DNA from: Cordia subcordata
Taxonomy: Eukaryota > Streptophyta > Magnoliopsida > Boraginales > Cordiaceae
Direction of reading: 5' to 3'
DNA: 64,000 nt
NCBI GenBank assembly: GCA_028554755.1
Contig: JAPTOF010000010.1
Location: forward strand, 9,832,001 to 9,896,000
This document shows positions 24,201 to 37,690 of this stretch, one piece after another. A model generated the notes under the pieces. The model was not told where the DNA came from and searched no databases. It saw nothing but the letters and a program-made list of their open reading frames with translations. A program made the translations under genes and the position numbers. The number at the start of each line of letters is the position of its first letter. The stretch's first letter is position 1.

Positions 24201-27200
24201 AGGTCTCCAAAAACAACTGATAAAAGAATTCTGTTGTTTACCAATGAAGATGATCCTTTTGGGAACATGAAGGGAGTAACAAAAATTGATATGATGAGAA
24301 CGACAATGCAACGAGCAAAAGTAAAGATGTTCAATATATACATAGGAAATTTTTAATTTTTAATATACATATGTGTGTGTGTGTGTGTGTGTGAGAAACT
24401 GAAAGCAATACATTCTTGACTCTTTACAGGACGCTCAAGATCTTGGCATCTCTATGGAACTTCTCCCGTTAAGTAGGCCGGATGAGGAATTTAACCTATC
24501 TCCTTTTTATGCTGTATGTACAGAGCTTAGATCTAAAGGATACGTATGTAATTTCGCTGAGGAGATTATATAGCAGTATCTAACTTACCTTCTTTTCTAT
24601 AGGAATTACTTGGGCTGGAAGGTGATGAACTTACTCAGTTTAAGGCCTTTATGGGAGAAAGGTATGCTTTTTCTATGTAGTGACTCTAGTTGTGAGTCAA
24701 TAGGAAATATGATTCATACATCATCCCATTGCCTCGGAAGGTCGTGGACTCTGCTTATCATATAGTGGGAGGAGAACTCATTCAGCATTGAGTCCTAAGG
24801 AAAACTACATTTGGGAAGCATAATTAGTTAATTTCGAAATATGAGATAGAATATGAAAAAAAGATCATCAATTTAGATAAGAAAGATCTGTAAATAAAGA
24901 GATGTACTTGAAAGTATTTGTTCAAAGTTCTTTGCTGATTGACAAGGGTCTAGGCTACATTTATTATGATCAGTTTTCAGTAGCTAAACATTAATCTTAC
25001 TAAAACAGTTCCTGAGTATAATCCATGCCCGTTTTGGTTTATGGCACAAAAGCAGGCACCGCATCAGGTAAGATGCTTCAGCCAGGTGCCTCTCATTGAG
25101 TCTCATGTGCTAAGGTGCAGTGAACAAGGGTCAGGAATTTTCAGCATCGGCTTATGGATGATTCTGGGCGTAAATGGTTTATGATACAAGTCCTTAGTGG
25201 ATTATGAGTGATGATGTTTCAAGCTCTTAAATAAACTAGATGTTGGGGTATACTCAATAATTATGCAATCTATAGTATTCTCGTGGAATTGCTTAATTAT
25301 ATATTTAAATGAAAGTAGAATATGATAATTTTGAGACCAGTTTGTGTGTATTTAGATATTATCTGTAGTATAATTATGATTTCAAAGAAACTAAGCATTC
25401 AGTATAAGATCACAGTTATATTTATCTCTGGCAAATTTATTACATAATGGCTAATTTACCTTTGTCTTCTTTCTTCGGAGTGGTGTGATTTGAGCATTAA
25501 ATGATACGGCCAACATATATGTATCACCTTGTGTAATACATACTGGTTTGCTGTATTATACAAAGAATAACAAGAGAACTGACAGATGTATATATTATCA
25601 ACAAGATGCATACTTCAATTTAATCATAACGAACATCTATGTTATCCAAAGGTTTAGGAAACTACTAAATTCTAGTTGACAGTTGGAGATTTAAAGCACT
25701 AGAATTATTTGGAAGGTATGAGAATACCCTTGAATATGCTCTTGGAAACCTTTTCTCTGAAGAAATGAATGTGAACATCTAAAAAGTTAACTTGAATTCA
25801 TGAAGCGGAAATAGAATTGCTTTCCTGCCCTAAGAGTGGAAATATAATTGCTTCATTAAAAGAAAGAGGGCAGCCCAGAGGATGAAATGGTAAGAGGAAA
25901 ACTCCTTCCTTTTACCTCTTTTATGATTTAACCTACCTCCAATTCTTACAATCTGAACTTGTTGTTTAAGTTCATTGATTTGCTCTTTTATAAAATTTTT
26001 ACATTCCTTTTGTTGAGTGCCTGGCTGTTCTGTTGTCATTATTATCTTTCTCCTGCTTGTCAACTTACCATATTCACTAGTTTGCACTGGATTTATTTGA
26101 TGAATATATCCTAACTCTTTATCAGTGCATTAGCTGAACAGGCTGAATTCACTTGGATTTGATGTTTTGATAACTGAATGAATTATATGTCGTGACAGTG
26201 CTGAGAGTGTGTTTAGATATGTGCCCTTGTGCCTTGCTTCAGTGAGATGTGCATTTGTACTTAAGCCTCCAGACCTTTGTTCCATGGTCAGCCTTTCCTC
26301 TCTAACAAATTTATGGAATGCTGAGAAGCTCAAATATTTCGCTTCTTCTTTGATGCCAGTTCTGAAGGAATTTTTGCTTTAGCCCAAGTGTTGTTGATTT
26401 CTATGAAAATATTTACCTGTTAGGTTATGCCTTTGTGAAAATGAAGTAGAACACTGTCTAATAAAAGTTACCTGTAGATAAGACAAAAGAAGCAGTGATA
26501 ATGAATATTGCAAATTTGGAATATGATGCGTGAAAGCTAGTACCATATCTTTTCATTACTTGTTCTCAATATTCTTAGGTTAGACTGTCACTTAATGAAC
26601 TTTTGATGCTACATGCCATTTGTCTATTATGCTTATATTACTTAAATAATGTAATGAGCCTTTTGCTACTATTTTTATGTTTGAACGTTTTCTTCAGTCT
26701 CACATGGTAATGCTGGGTCCATGTTTTCCATTTTGTGGATGCTGAATAAGTATTCATCTTAATGTTTCAACTTACTGTCTGGGTATGAAGAGAAAACTCG
26801 ACGTTCTCACAACAATGAGCAAACCATTGGCTTAATGATAATCCGTAGGAAGTACAATTATTTTGGAAAGGAGCTGTAAGGAAAATAATTCGAAATACAC
26901 TTATTGAAGGTTACATCTTGTTGTCACCTCCATTCCACTTTTTGACACTGATAGTTTGAAATATTAAATGAAACTGAAAACATATATTAGGAGGCATTTG
27001 TGACAGCTGAAAAGGAAGTGAATGGAGACATCATAAGAAGTGCTGATAGAAGATCTACAGCATCATATTTCTAAAAGATTGAGAGTTATTGGCACTATTC
27101 AATAGCATGAGGCTCTTTTCATACGAAAAACAGTACTAGTTTGATTCTGTTTGTTTAACTTCATTTTATTTCTATCTGTCGGGGGAGCCTCTCACCAGTG

Positions 27201-30200
27201 GAATACCTTCCTCTATACCATATTTTTGTTTACTTATTCTTACTGGAATTTATGAATATTTTGATTACATAAATGATTGGTTCAGTGTGTTGACTTGTAG
27301 GCTGCATAATATTTTAGCTTGATTTTTTGCATCTACTTTTAGATCAGGTAATATTGTAGACATGTATTTGAGAATAATTTCTCTTTTCAACTTCAGATTT
27401 GAAGATATGAAAGAGCAACTGAGAAAGCGCATATTCAAGAAGCGTAAAATTCGAAGACTTAAATTTATAATTGCAAATGGCATATCCATAGAAGTCAATA
27501 CGTATGCTTTAATCCGTCCAACCAACCCAGGTTTGTTTTGAGTAATTGCTAGCTAGTCTTTTATCTTTCCAGAGTTAGTGGTGAATGATTATTTTCTTGT
27601 TTGGCTTTCAGGAACTATTACCTGGCTTGATTCAACTACTAACCTTCCTTTAAAGGTAATGTTTGACCAAGTTTGTTTATTGATTCACACTTGTAATTAC
27701 GTTAGTATTGGAGTGAAAGGTAGAATAGGGAACAACTAAAATGTGCCACTCATGACTCCCGAATACTAGATGATTGTCATAAGGAAAATTTTGTTAAGGG
27801 GTAGGTAACAAGAACTTCATTGTGGGTCATACATCTGATAAAAGCATTATGTAACCTGTTGAATCATTTAAATCTTTTTAGAAGGCAGTATAACGATTCA
27901 TCAAGAGTGCCAATGTATGGTTGCAGTCCACTGTTCCTTAACAGATATTTTGTCAGCCAATTCTCTGATTGATCTGGTCCCTTCAGAAAGATACCATTTT
28001 GACCAATTTGATAAGTCCAATATTTGGAATTATTACCTCCCTCCTTCCGCTCTTGCCAAAAGGAACACACTGAAATACATTTGACCAGGTGTCTGTATTA
28101 CACCATGAAAATGCTAGCAATGAACTACAAATCTATGTCTACTGTAAGGCTGTTTCTTCTGAGAAATGGAGAGTATGCTAATAGAGTTATGAAGAAAATG
28201 ATCATTCGTCTGAAACTGCCAAATACAGGGCTAGATGGTTGGTTTTTTTCTAATCCCTCAGGATCAACCTCTCCGATTGCTATTGTTTTACTTTTAACTT
28301 GGCTTCAGGAAATAGTGTGATGAGCTTTGTATTGTAACATAATAATTCATTTCTATAAAGAAAGTTCTGACTTTCTTGTAGAATCCCTCCTGAAAGATAA
28401 AAACCCGCGGCCTCTACTCTCTTCTAAAATCTTACTGAGAAGGCTAAAAGTTAAATTTCACTTACGAGCAAGCTCCCCTTGCTGAAGATCATGTCATCAT
28501 GATTGCTCTTTGAATTAGCTTTAATAATTTCTGATTAACATTTTACAGATGGATAGATCCTTCATATGTGCGGATACTGGTGCGCTGGTGCAGGAACCTC
28601 CAAAGAGATTTCAGCCTTACAGAAAGTAAGTTAATTGCATGTTGTGTATATTTGCTTGTGCTCTGCAAAGCCTGCAAAGCATACATCGTGGGATTTATAG
28701 ATTTTCACTTCAATAAGTTTGATTTATAGATTTTCACTTCAATAAGTTAAGTCATTTTCTTTCTATTATCAGAAAGCTGTATAGTTAAATTGTTTTTCAA
28801 CTACGAACTTCTAGATTTGATGGCTGAGGAGCTCCTCTTTATATTTGATTTGATTGCTCCTGGCCGATCTGTTTTTCTTGTTTCTTATGCGTTCAATTTT
28901 ATCTTCTTTCACAATTTATGGATTATTTATGATTGGGTACCATTGTCAGTTTTATGGTTCTTTTTTTCCTTGTAGTTGTTATATATGTGGTTCCACTGGG
29001 TTTAAATTCATCTTGGTAATCATGCACGATGAACAAAAGCAATTATCTACAGTTCTTTTTTTCCATACATTATAATTGAATTGAAGATTAGTAAAGCTAC
29101 ATTGCCATAGATCTTCCCTGTTCCAAAAAGAATGAATAAATTCTGGGAATATAGAAAAATATTTTGTCATTAAAAAGTAATTAACTACTTTTAGTCATTA
29201 ACATTGGATGTTACTTAACCAAAACGTGGTTTGACTCATCAAAGCAAGCAAATTTTTTTGTGTTGTCCCATGTCAGAAGCATAGTCTTGTTTATGCTTGT
29301 CATATATAGTTGACTTGTACAAGAGCTGTTACCATAATTATAGATTCGTGTGATGTTCACTTTTATAGGGTTTCATCTATTTAACGATGAGTACAACATT
29401 CTTCATTGGTTTTTGTTTCGTTGTACAGTGTGAATGTGATGTTCACTGTAGATGAGCTTTCAGAAATTAAGAGAGTCTCAACGGGACATCTTCGTCTTCT
29501 AGGGTTCAAGCCATTGAGTTGTTTAAAGGACTATCACAACTTAAAGCCATCAACATTCATCTTTCCAAGTGATGAGGTTCTACTGTTTCTTATCCCTCTG
29601 TTCTCTTGCTTTTCTTGTTCTTACTTGGCAGATCTTTGTATAAATTATAACGTGTATGTTTCTTCTTCTTCTTCTACAACAACCCCCCCCCCCCCCTTTC
29701 TTTTCCCCTTCTTTTTTCTCCTGGATTCATTGAAGGCTCCATCCCAGTTAATGGGCTTGGATTTGCAAACACCTCTGTCCTCTCCTACCCCTTCCTCATG
29801 CATGAATATTCTGACTGTGCAACTGTACCTGGGGCTTAGTCAACCTCTTAACTGCTTAATCCCAATGCCTGTTGGGAAGCACTAGGCAATTGAACAAACA
29901 ATGTAATTAGTTATTAAATAAATAACTAGTTCAACGTTTTTACTAGAATCTTGGCCAGAAGACGTCTCAACCTTGTGAAGTCAACTAGAGAACAATAGAG
30001 TTTATCGGGCAGTCAAGATTTCAGGATTTATTCCTAAGTTACTTGGATTTTTATCAAACAATAATGTGAGTCGATATACATGATCTTGTAAAAGTCATGC
30101 ACAAGGACTTTAGATGGAATGGCAACATTGTATTGCCATGCAGAACATAGTGGCTTCAAGTGTTAAACCATAAAACTATTTAGAACTGATTGTGCTGTGT

Positions 30201-33200
30201 AGGTCTTAAAAAATACAAAAGTTGTCTGCAATATTAGCAACAGCCGGCTGGAAAAGTTTGTCTCTGTGCCATGCATTATGAGGGACAAATTAGTTTAATG
30301 TCCAATAATTAAGACAGTCGAATTGAAGACTCAGTAGGCTATTTTCTTTTTTCCTTTGAGAGAAGTGATGACTACACAATAATCACATTTGTGACTGATA
30401 TTGGGAAAGATAATGATTTACTAAAAATTACATAACAACATGCATATTGTGGCCGAGGATACCAATATGTAAAATTGTATTACTACCGATACTGTTGGGC
30501 TGGCGGGAACTGGAAAGAAATTGAACCTCAGACTTGGACTTTGGGCCATGACTGCTCAATGAATGTCTAATCGGCAACTTCTCTATTTTCTTGAAACCAA
30601 AATTTTACTGCTTGTATGGAGCCAATCTTATTTTGATTCTGGCAGATTGATCCTCTTCGCTTTTCAATTGATTGAAGCCATTTCTTCTTTGTATTGCACT
30701 AACATAAGACTTTTTCATCTAGTGCTTAGATTTCTTAATAACCATGGTTTTGCTGCAGGAAGTAATTGGAAGCACTTGTATCTTCATTGCTCTTCATAGA
30801 TCCATGTTACTGCTGGAACGGTGGGTATTTTAATGTGTACCTTTTCTGACTGGTATTCTTAAGCTTGATCACTGTCATACTACCATATGTTCCTTTCTGT
30901 ATCCTACTTAAGTAATTATTTATGATTTACTGATGGACTCCTTTATACACACACATGTGTGTGTGCTTGTGTAAAATAGAATTTTGATAAATATACTGAA
31001 GTATAAAATAGTACATCTGTATACAATCAAAACACACCAAGGTGGTGCTAACCAATCACATAGCTATATATGTTATTTACTAATGTAATAGCAAAAGACC
31101 CAAAAACTGCACACATTAACATACACCCCTAATGACCTTCTCTTGACATCACAAGAACAATTCAAGATTTAGTGACAGGCAGCTTCATATCAATATCTCT
31201 TGACAGACAGCTTCGTATCAATCTCTCTTGTATTTTGTCACTGTGGGATGGCACTTCTGTAATCCTGGATCTCTTTGTTCTGTATTGAATCTCTCTTTTT
31301 CCAATCTTATTCCCTTCTTGGCTTTTGCATTATTAGGTCAGCTAAGACAGGAGAGAAGTTTTGTCCATGATGATTTGGAGGAAAGAGAAATTGAATTTAG
31401 CTCCATGGCCCTAGGGTTCTGCATTCTGTTCCCCTTATTCAAGCTAAGAGAAGGATCTGTCCTTCCTGGTTTCTGTTAAATGTCTTGGGAAGATATGTTT
31501 TTCCTCCCAGAAAGTTTTTATCAATTTGGGACAGCTTCAATCGGTCTATATATTTATACGTTGGTTCTTTATGCAATATTCATTTAGCCCAACTCTTTTC
31601 GATCCACATTGGAAAATTGTTCGTCAGCCGTTTCAGTACCCATAACAAATACATTTGGATCTTAATTCTAGTTAATCGACACATAGAAACAGCAATTCTT
31701 CTCGTCAACTATGCAGTGTTCTAGTTAGAAGACAGTAATTTAATGCAGTTCTATCTTTATTCCTTTTCTATTTCTTCTTTTGTCTCTGCAGTTTTGCAGT
31801 TGCATTCTATGGGAGCTCAACCCATCCTCAGTTAGTTGCTCTTGTTGCACAAGTAAGAAATCATTTTCAGTAGGTATATAGAGTTTCTGTAGCATCTTGA
31901 GCAAAGTAAAAGTTTGATCACTGGACTTGCATCTCACGTACCGATGTCTACTGAATTATTATAATTTGATAGGACTTGAGTCTTCGGAAAGTACTTCAAT
32001 ATCAATAGGAGAATACTCTTGTGAACAGCTTATGCTTTGGCATGTCCTGTTTAATCTCTTGTTATGCCATTATCATTTGTTTTGTGTACGATGATTTTGT
32101 TGCTTTATCTTAGTATCATCTGGATATGTCCATTATTAAGAACTTATATGAACTGGTGCTATGGTAACTTAGCTGGTAGACTAATACATGATTCAGATTA
32201 GTGAGATCTTTGTTCTAGATAATATCTGAAATCTGACAAGCATGCCTTAAGTGCTTGGTAATCTCTTCCGTATAGAAATAATAAAAGGCAAAATGCTTTT
32301 TGGTGTGGTGAAGTCCATCAAATCCCATATAGTTTTTTGAATTTCATAGGTACACTGGAAATAAACTGCAATGCAGTACGTGTGTAAGAACTTATGGCAA
32401 TCATCATGTAGTTTTGTGTTGCAATGCTTTCGAACATGCCAACTTTTGTTAAATAGTAATTAGTAAGTTCTAGAATAGCAATTAATGGTGTTGTAGCATG
32501 TGTCAGTCGTTCTAAAAGTCAGATGATCCTTAGAACCAAAATTCATTTTCTAGTTGCAAGCCTCCAGCGCATACTTTTAACTCGTTGCTATAATATACCC
32601 CCCTTGACCAGCTAACAGTGTCCCAAACTTTTTTCCCTTGTTGTAAAATCCATAATGAATTCTGGCTTTTGGTGAAAGACAACAGTTAAGCCTGTGAGTA
32701 AAGTTGCATTCCTCTGTGTTCATGCATCTATCTTGATAAAGAAAAAAAGTTACAAAGAGCTGAGCTGTGAGCTGGCAGGCAAAAAAGAAAATTGAGTCAG
32801 CTACAGAAGGAATTTTAATTATGTGTAATTACCATCTCTTTGAATGTGAAAATATATCCGATATCTTATCTTTGGCCCAATTATCTGAGTAAAGTTGTTT
32901 AAGGACTCAAAAAGCAACATGTGACTACACTTTGAACCCCACTCAAACTTGTAATAGTGGTAAGCAATTCCTCATGACACATTGTGATAAGTCATATGTG
33001 GATATTTGATTGCTGCAGAGTGTTCACATATCGTGGAAAGAAAAATTTACTCTTTATATTGACAACTATGGTAAAACATGTCTGGAATGTGGAGGAAGGA
33101 TAGGAGAGTAAAAAGTTAGTTAGGACAAAATTGAAGCACTACCTTGAACAGCAATTTCTAATTATGCTGTCACTTCATTGTTATAGATTTTTTCCCTCTG

Positions 33201-35607
33201 TTTCTTTATACTCCCATACAGTTTAGTGAGCTGGTAAATGAAAGGGTTTAGTCATGCAACAACATTCAAGAAGACGTGATTTGACTGCTCCTCTGAGCAG
33301 CAAGTCCATCATAAAGCACTTGTTAAATTATTATGCCATTTTGTCTCTCATTTTCTTTGTGAAGTAATAATGATATCTATGCCTGTTGATCATATCATTT
33401 CCTGTCTTTGTAAACTGCAGGATGAGATAATCAATAGTAGTGGTCAGGTTGAGCCGCCAGGGATGCATATGATACACCTTCCATATTCAGATGACATCAG
33501 ACACATTGAAGAGGCAAGTGACTTGAATATGTTAATTGAAAATTGATAATATGAGATAGCATTAAGGAAATTGGCTGTATCTTGCAGCTTCATGCAGATC
33601 CAAGCGTACCTCATGCGACTGATGATCAAGTCAAGAAGGCGTCTGCTTTAGTAAGACGTATTGACTTAAAAGACTTTTCAGTATGCCAATTTTCTAATCC
33701 TGGTAAATTTCTAAATTTTCTGGGCAAACTTGATAGTCTATGAGGACATTTTGATATGAAAATATTGTTGGCTTATTTTCTTTCTGGCTTGGAAGAAATT
33801 GTAGCTTTAAGAGGGACAATTGCATGAAAACAAATGGTTTAGAAATACAAGAAATGTGAGAGGAACAAAAATGGAGAGGATAAAAGAGTACTATGCCATC
33901 AGTAACGAGATGTTTAAAAGAATGGAAGAGTAATATGCTCCACCATGCAAGAGAGCTGTACAAATAACCACTTTTTCCCGAAAAGTAAATGGAGGAAAAC
34001 ACTTGCAATAGCGAGGAAGATATGGACTTTGGTTTTTGGACTCAATAGCAAGGGATATATGGACTTTGGTTTTTGGATTTAAGTTGCTGACAAATGACCA
34101 CTTGTATATTTCATTCATGGAACTTTGTTTTGTAATTTTTGTGTTATTGATCTCATTTTCCAATTCATACCTAAATGGGCAGTTTTGCTGAGAATAATAG
34201 AATGTATAGATGGTCTTTTGCACCTTCATTACCGTTTCATTTCCTCCTCCTTAATTCTTGAGAAACATGTGTAGCATCAAGTGGTTATGACATCAAAAGA
34301 ACTTTTGCAGCTCTTCAGAGACACTATGCTGTTCTACAAGCTCTGGCTTTGGATGAAGATGAGATACCTGATATCAAAGATGAAACTGTTCCTGACGAAG
34401 AAGGCATGGCCAGGTACTTTGGCATTGATCTGTGGCTTTTCTATTTTAATCGGTGATTTTTGTTTCCATTTTCTTTACAGCCTTCTCCTTTACCAAGAAA
34501 GATTCATTTCCCTTTTGGTATGTTTAATAAAGGCCCGGTATCGTCAAAGCACTGGAAGAATTCAAGGTCTCTATCTATGGAGAAACCTATGATGAAGAAA
34601 TGGCTTCCAATGAAAAAGTAAGTGACGCCTCAAGGAAAAGGAAAGCAATTGCTGAAAATGCTGTTAAGGAATACAAGAACTATGACTGGCCTGAACTTGC
34701 AGATTCTGGAAAGGTAACTTTGGGGCTTGCTATGTTTTCGGCTGCATTCATGTCATATACTTCTAAATGGAAGTTCTGAGATTAATGCTGTGTTTGGAAT
34801 AAGCTTATCATACTACGCATATCTTATTGATGTAAAGGAGACAACATTTGTTATCTCTTTTTATCTTATAAAATATAAGATATCCTGTCACAAGCATACT
34901 ATAAAAACAAAAAACAAGCTATATTTTTTATCTTATATGATATAAACAATCCATCCTTGACTTATTGTTTACAATTATAGATAAGACATCTTATTACAAG
35001 CATCTTATGGAAATAAAAACCATACTTAAGAGCCTGTTGCAAAACTGACCTGTACAAAGATTTGCTCCAGAGAAGTTAGGGCCTGTGCAGTATTTCAAAA
35101 CTATTTCCCTATAAAAATTGAAACATAACCTCTTTTAGAGTGATGAGATCTATAAAATTGGGAGAATTAGGGCGTGTTTGGTTCAGTATTGTATATTTGC
35201 ATTAAGTTTATGTAAATATAGACAAATGAATAAAGAAAGCCTTCTTGCTTTCTGATACTTATCCATTTTATCTAGCATCCTTGCATAGAAAAAGTTAAGC
35301 ACATATACTCCCTTCTGTTACCACCTTTCATTCATGGAAAATAGAATAGAAACACAATAGCTATTACTGAACAAGCTGTCTACTTCTCCTGATAGCTCAT
35401 TATGAACTGAGTTAGATGGTGATTAGTGGTAGGTCGCTTGGAGCTTGACTCTGATAAGCTCTAATAGTCATTCTTTCCTTCTGCCTTTTGCAGTTGAAGG
35501 ACTTAACGGTGGCAGAGCTGAAGTACTACCTCACAGCTAACAACCTCCCTGTTACTGGAAACAAAAGTGCTCTCATTAATAGGATCTTAACACACATGGG
35601 AAAATGA
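21248..35607 (+). CDS. KU70: KU70 (XRCC6 homolog), 19 coding exons, 624 aa
   Basis: Ku70 pairs with Ku80 to bind broken DNA ends in the nucleus for non-homologous end joining and telomere protection. Coding exons: 21248-21313, 21489-21566, 22358-22474, 22837-22951, 23988-24093, 24203-24320, 24430-24513, 24603-24661, 27397-27530, 27612-27655, 28549-28625, 29429-29576, 30759-30820, 31792-31852, 33421-33513, 33588-33702, 34311-34413, 34533-34713, 35494-35607. The sum is 1875 nt, all phases fit, and TGA is at 35605-35607. The protein starts MDLDPEDVFRDDEDDAEN. A vWA-like domain covers about residues 30-245 (LLVYLIDASPKMF, AVCFFNT, DNSLYNALWVAQALLRKG, LLFTNEDDPFG). The beta-barrel follows, with GHLRLLGFKPLSCLKDY at about residues 355-370. 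A C-terminal arm holds VEPPGMHMIHLPYSDDIR. A SAP DNA-binding domain (588-624, LKDLTVAELKYYLTANN) coincides exactly with exon 19. Length is close to Arabidopsis Ku70 (about 621 aa). Exon 15 ends in a GC donor. No lesion was found. Confidence 0.96.
24662..27396 (+). other. KU70 intron 8 (2.7 kb)
   Basis: The longest intron of KU70, between GT at 24662 and AG at 27395-27396. I found no gene, LTR or clear terminal inverted repeats in it. ORFs such as 25830-26087 (-) and 26130-26333 (-) are not recognisable. Confidence 0.75.
28687..28749 (+). repeat. Two-copy tandem repeat in KU70 intron 11
   Basis: GATTTATAGATTTTCACTTC followed by AATAAGTT occurs twice in a row with a period of about 30 bp. It is intronic, identical between copies, and so probably recent. 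Confidence 0.85.
29681..29697 (+). repeat. Poly-C run in KU70 intron 12
   Basis: An uninterrupted run of about 14 C follows a CTT/CTA-rich stretch. It is downstream of exon 12 and within the intron, so it does not affect coding. The length is liable to sequencing error. Confidence 0.8.
33514..33587 (+). other. KU70 intron 15, GC-AG splice type
   Basis: The exon ends ATTGAAGAG and the intron starts GCAAGT and ends TTGCAG; the next exon starts CTTCATGCAGAT. This junction gives IEELHADP, matching the conserved Ku70 (I/D)(D/E)ELH stretch and keeping frame. The only nearby GT (in GCAAGTGAC, four bases in) would add four nucleotides and break the frame. AG|GCAAGT is the classic strong consensus of GC-AG introns. 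The length is only 74 bp. Confidence 0.88.
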
Positions 35608-36754
35608 ACAGGACGAAGGTAAGTAGGATATTTAAATGCTGTGAGCTTCTGTTTTTGATTTTGTCGTGCGAGAAGCATCTGATTTCCTTGTTTTTATGCA
35701 CAAAAGTTGGGATGGGCGAATTCAGTTTAATGTGCAAGCAAGTGTTTTTTGCATGTTTAGATGAAGCTCTCTTTGCTACGCCAATGGCCGGTACCTCAGA
35801 TTTTGGGCATTGTTCCTCAGTAGAATTTAACGGAGGAGTGAGTCTTGAGGGTAAAAGATGACTATTCAGGACATATGTATGTATGGCAAAATCTAGTGGC
35901 AATAATTCGTGTATATTTCAAATCTAACTTCGCTCATTTCATTCATTTGATGTTAATCTGTTTACATATTTTCCTCAATGTATAATACTAGGATGTCTTA
36001 ACAAAAGAGAAAAAAAAAAAATCCTAGGATTATATCCATCGTTTAGTTTGTTTTTTATGGTTGATTTTAAATCTTGTTATACTTCATTTGTAAGTGCCTG
36101 TCGTTGACAAACAATGAATGGAAAATGTAACTTTGCAATTCAAAACTAACATCTCTAAAGTAATGAATTTATCATTCTTCTTGTTGCATTTAAGGCAATT
36201 TATGTTTTCATTACTCTAACTTGGATTTGACAATATCAATTAATCTTTTTATAATAAATATTATATGGTCTTACATAAATTTTTGTTTTTCCTTTACCAC
36301 TATGATGGTGATGTTAAAGATAATTAGGTTACAAAAGTTGAAATGATAATAGATTGTGCCCTTCAAATTTTACTCCAAAAATTTCATAATTTGAATTCTG
36401 TTTTTATCGAAAAAATTGCAAGCATCCTTCTTTTCATTAGAAGAAAGCAACAGCATCCAGCCCCCATGTTCCCGCCTCACCTTGTTAGCAAAACATGTGA
36501 AGCGGGGAACATATGCCGGCCGTTGACTTTGCCTGAACACAATCATCTCCGTCGACGGTTCAGATCAAAAACCACCCCAGGACAATTTTCCCGCCTTTCT
36601 GTCCCTCTTCTTTAACTTACACGTAATTGCACATCCGTCCGTGGATTTCTCATTTACATCATCACTGTGAACCAACGGTTAGGATATGTCTATTTTTCCC
36701 ATTATTTTATTTTGTAAGCAATTCCTTGTGAAACCATGTCCATATTTTCTTTGG
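35608..36754. other. KU70 3' flank, then a short GC-rich block
   Basis: The first few hundred bases after the stop codon are probably KU70 3' UTR. Around 36450-36680 the sequence is GC-richer, with two TTCCCGCC motifs (near 36468 and 36588), which resemble E2F sites, and AACGGTTAGGAT. This looks promoter-like, but I find no gene on either strand next to it. Confidence 0.4.
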
Positions 36755-37047
36755 GAAAAATTCCTCTATCAGTTAAACAGATGTCAATTTAACTCAAAAA
36801 TTTTATAATTTTCGAATAAAAATTTATAGGTCAAAGAACAAGACAAAAAATTTGTACGTGAACGACAAAAATTTTTGCTTATAATTTTTTGTTTTTAACT
36901 TATAAATTTTTGTTCGAAAACTATAAAATTCATAGATAAAAAATTTTGTTCTTGACTTATAAATTTTTTTTCTTAACCTATAATTTTTTTTTAAAAAAAT
37001 TACAAAAATTGACATCAGTTTGAACTGATGGAAGAGTTTCCCCTTCG
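36755..37047. mobile_element. MITE with about 40-bp terminal inverted repeats
   Basis: Left end GGGAAAAATTCCTCTATCAG plus ATGTCAATTT and right end AAATTGACATCAG...CTGATGGAAGAGTTTCCCC are imperfect reverse complements. The interior is made of AAAATTTATAAG-type inverted segments. The target duplication was not resolved. Confidence 0.7.
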
Positions 37048-37174
37048 TTAGATCCGATGTTATGGTTCTTCTTCGGATGCATGTTGTCTTCTTTGTGTTC
37101 ACAGCAGCAATTTGTTTTAACTGTGTCCTATAGCTTTTCTATTTGACTTCTTTGCACCTATTTAGTTCGCACAG

Positions 37175-37179
37175 GCATG

Positions 37180-37218
<39 letters not shown>
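37175..37218. repeat. (TA)n microsatellite
   Basis: About 20 uninterrupted TA units followed by CATACATACAT. It lies just before the LTR-like block at 37275. Confidence 0.9.
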
Positions 37219-37222
<4 letters not shown>

Positions 37223-37274
37223 CATACATTTTCTTTCCCTCTGTTTTTATATCGATCCCAACACACATTCACAA

Positions 37275-37690
37275 TGTTGGGGAAAAACATGCAAACACGA
37301 AGAATACGAGAAGAAATAACGGACACAAGAATTACGTGGTTCGGCTTTAAAGCTTACGTTCACGGACAGCAGAGAATAATAGCAGACAACAATTCTATTA
37401 TTGATCACGAATGCTACAAGGCTCTCACTTTGGTTTCTCTCTCACACATAACATAATGAGTATTGCCACATATTTATAGTGTAAAGGTTTTCTAAACCTA
37501 TTAAGCAGAAAAGACAACTAATTAATTATGTGCTACAAAAGGTAATAAGCGAATAAGGTAATATGCTAACAAGGAAATCTGCTACTCTTGTTGCCTAAGA
37601 ATACGGGCAACATTCAATACGCAATTTAAAAGCTTATATTATGTCGGTTTACTGATAGACCAATTTCTACAAGACAATACTTCTTTTACA
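37275..37690 (-). mobile_element. Probable solo LTR (Copia-like), minus orientation
   Basis: Read on the minus strand the block ends CCGAACCACGTAATTCTTGT ... TTTTTCCCCAACA, a terminal pattern common to a group of plant Copia-type LTRs, and has a TATAAATATG box about 200 bp before that end. The other end (TGTAAAAGAAG near 37690) is less certain, and a clean five-base target duplication was not found. There are no internal genes. Confidence 0.45.

Noticed and set aside
29577..29885. Long ORF continuing KU70 exon 12 downstream
   Set aside because: It runs through a consensus GT donor at 29577 into a poly-C intron; the next exon at 30759 restores the Ku70 sequence.
34618..34713. Splicing of KU70 at the GTAAGT in exon 18 as the main form
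   Set aside because: Read-through gives KRKAIAENAVKEYKNYDWPEL, in line with the basic linker in other plant Ku70 proteins, so the main exon runs to 34713.
36343..36615. 90-codon plus-strand ORF behind KU70
   Set aside because: No family resemblance, starts in AT-rich sequence, and composition changes abruptly midway.
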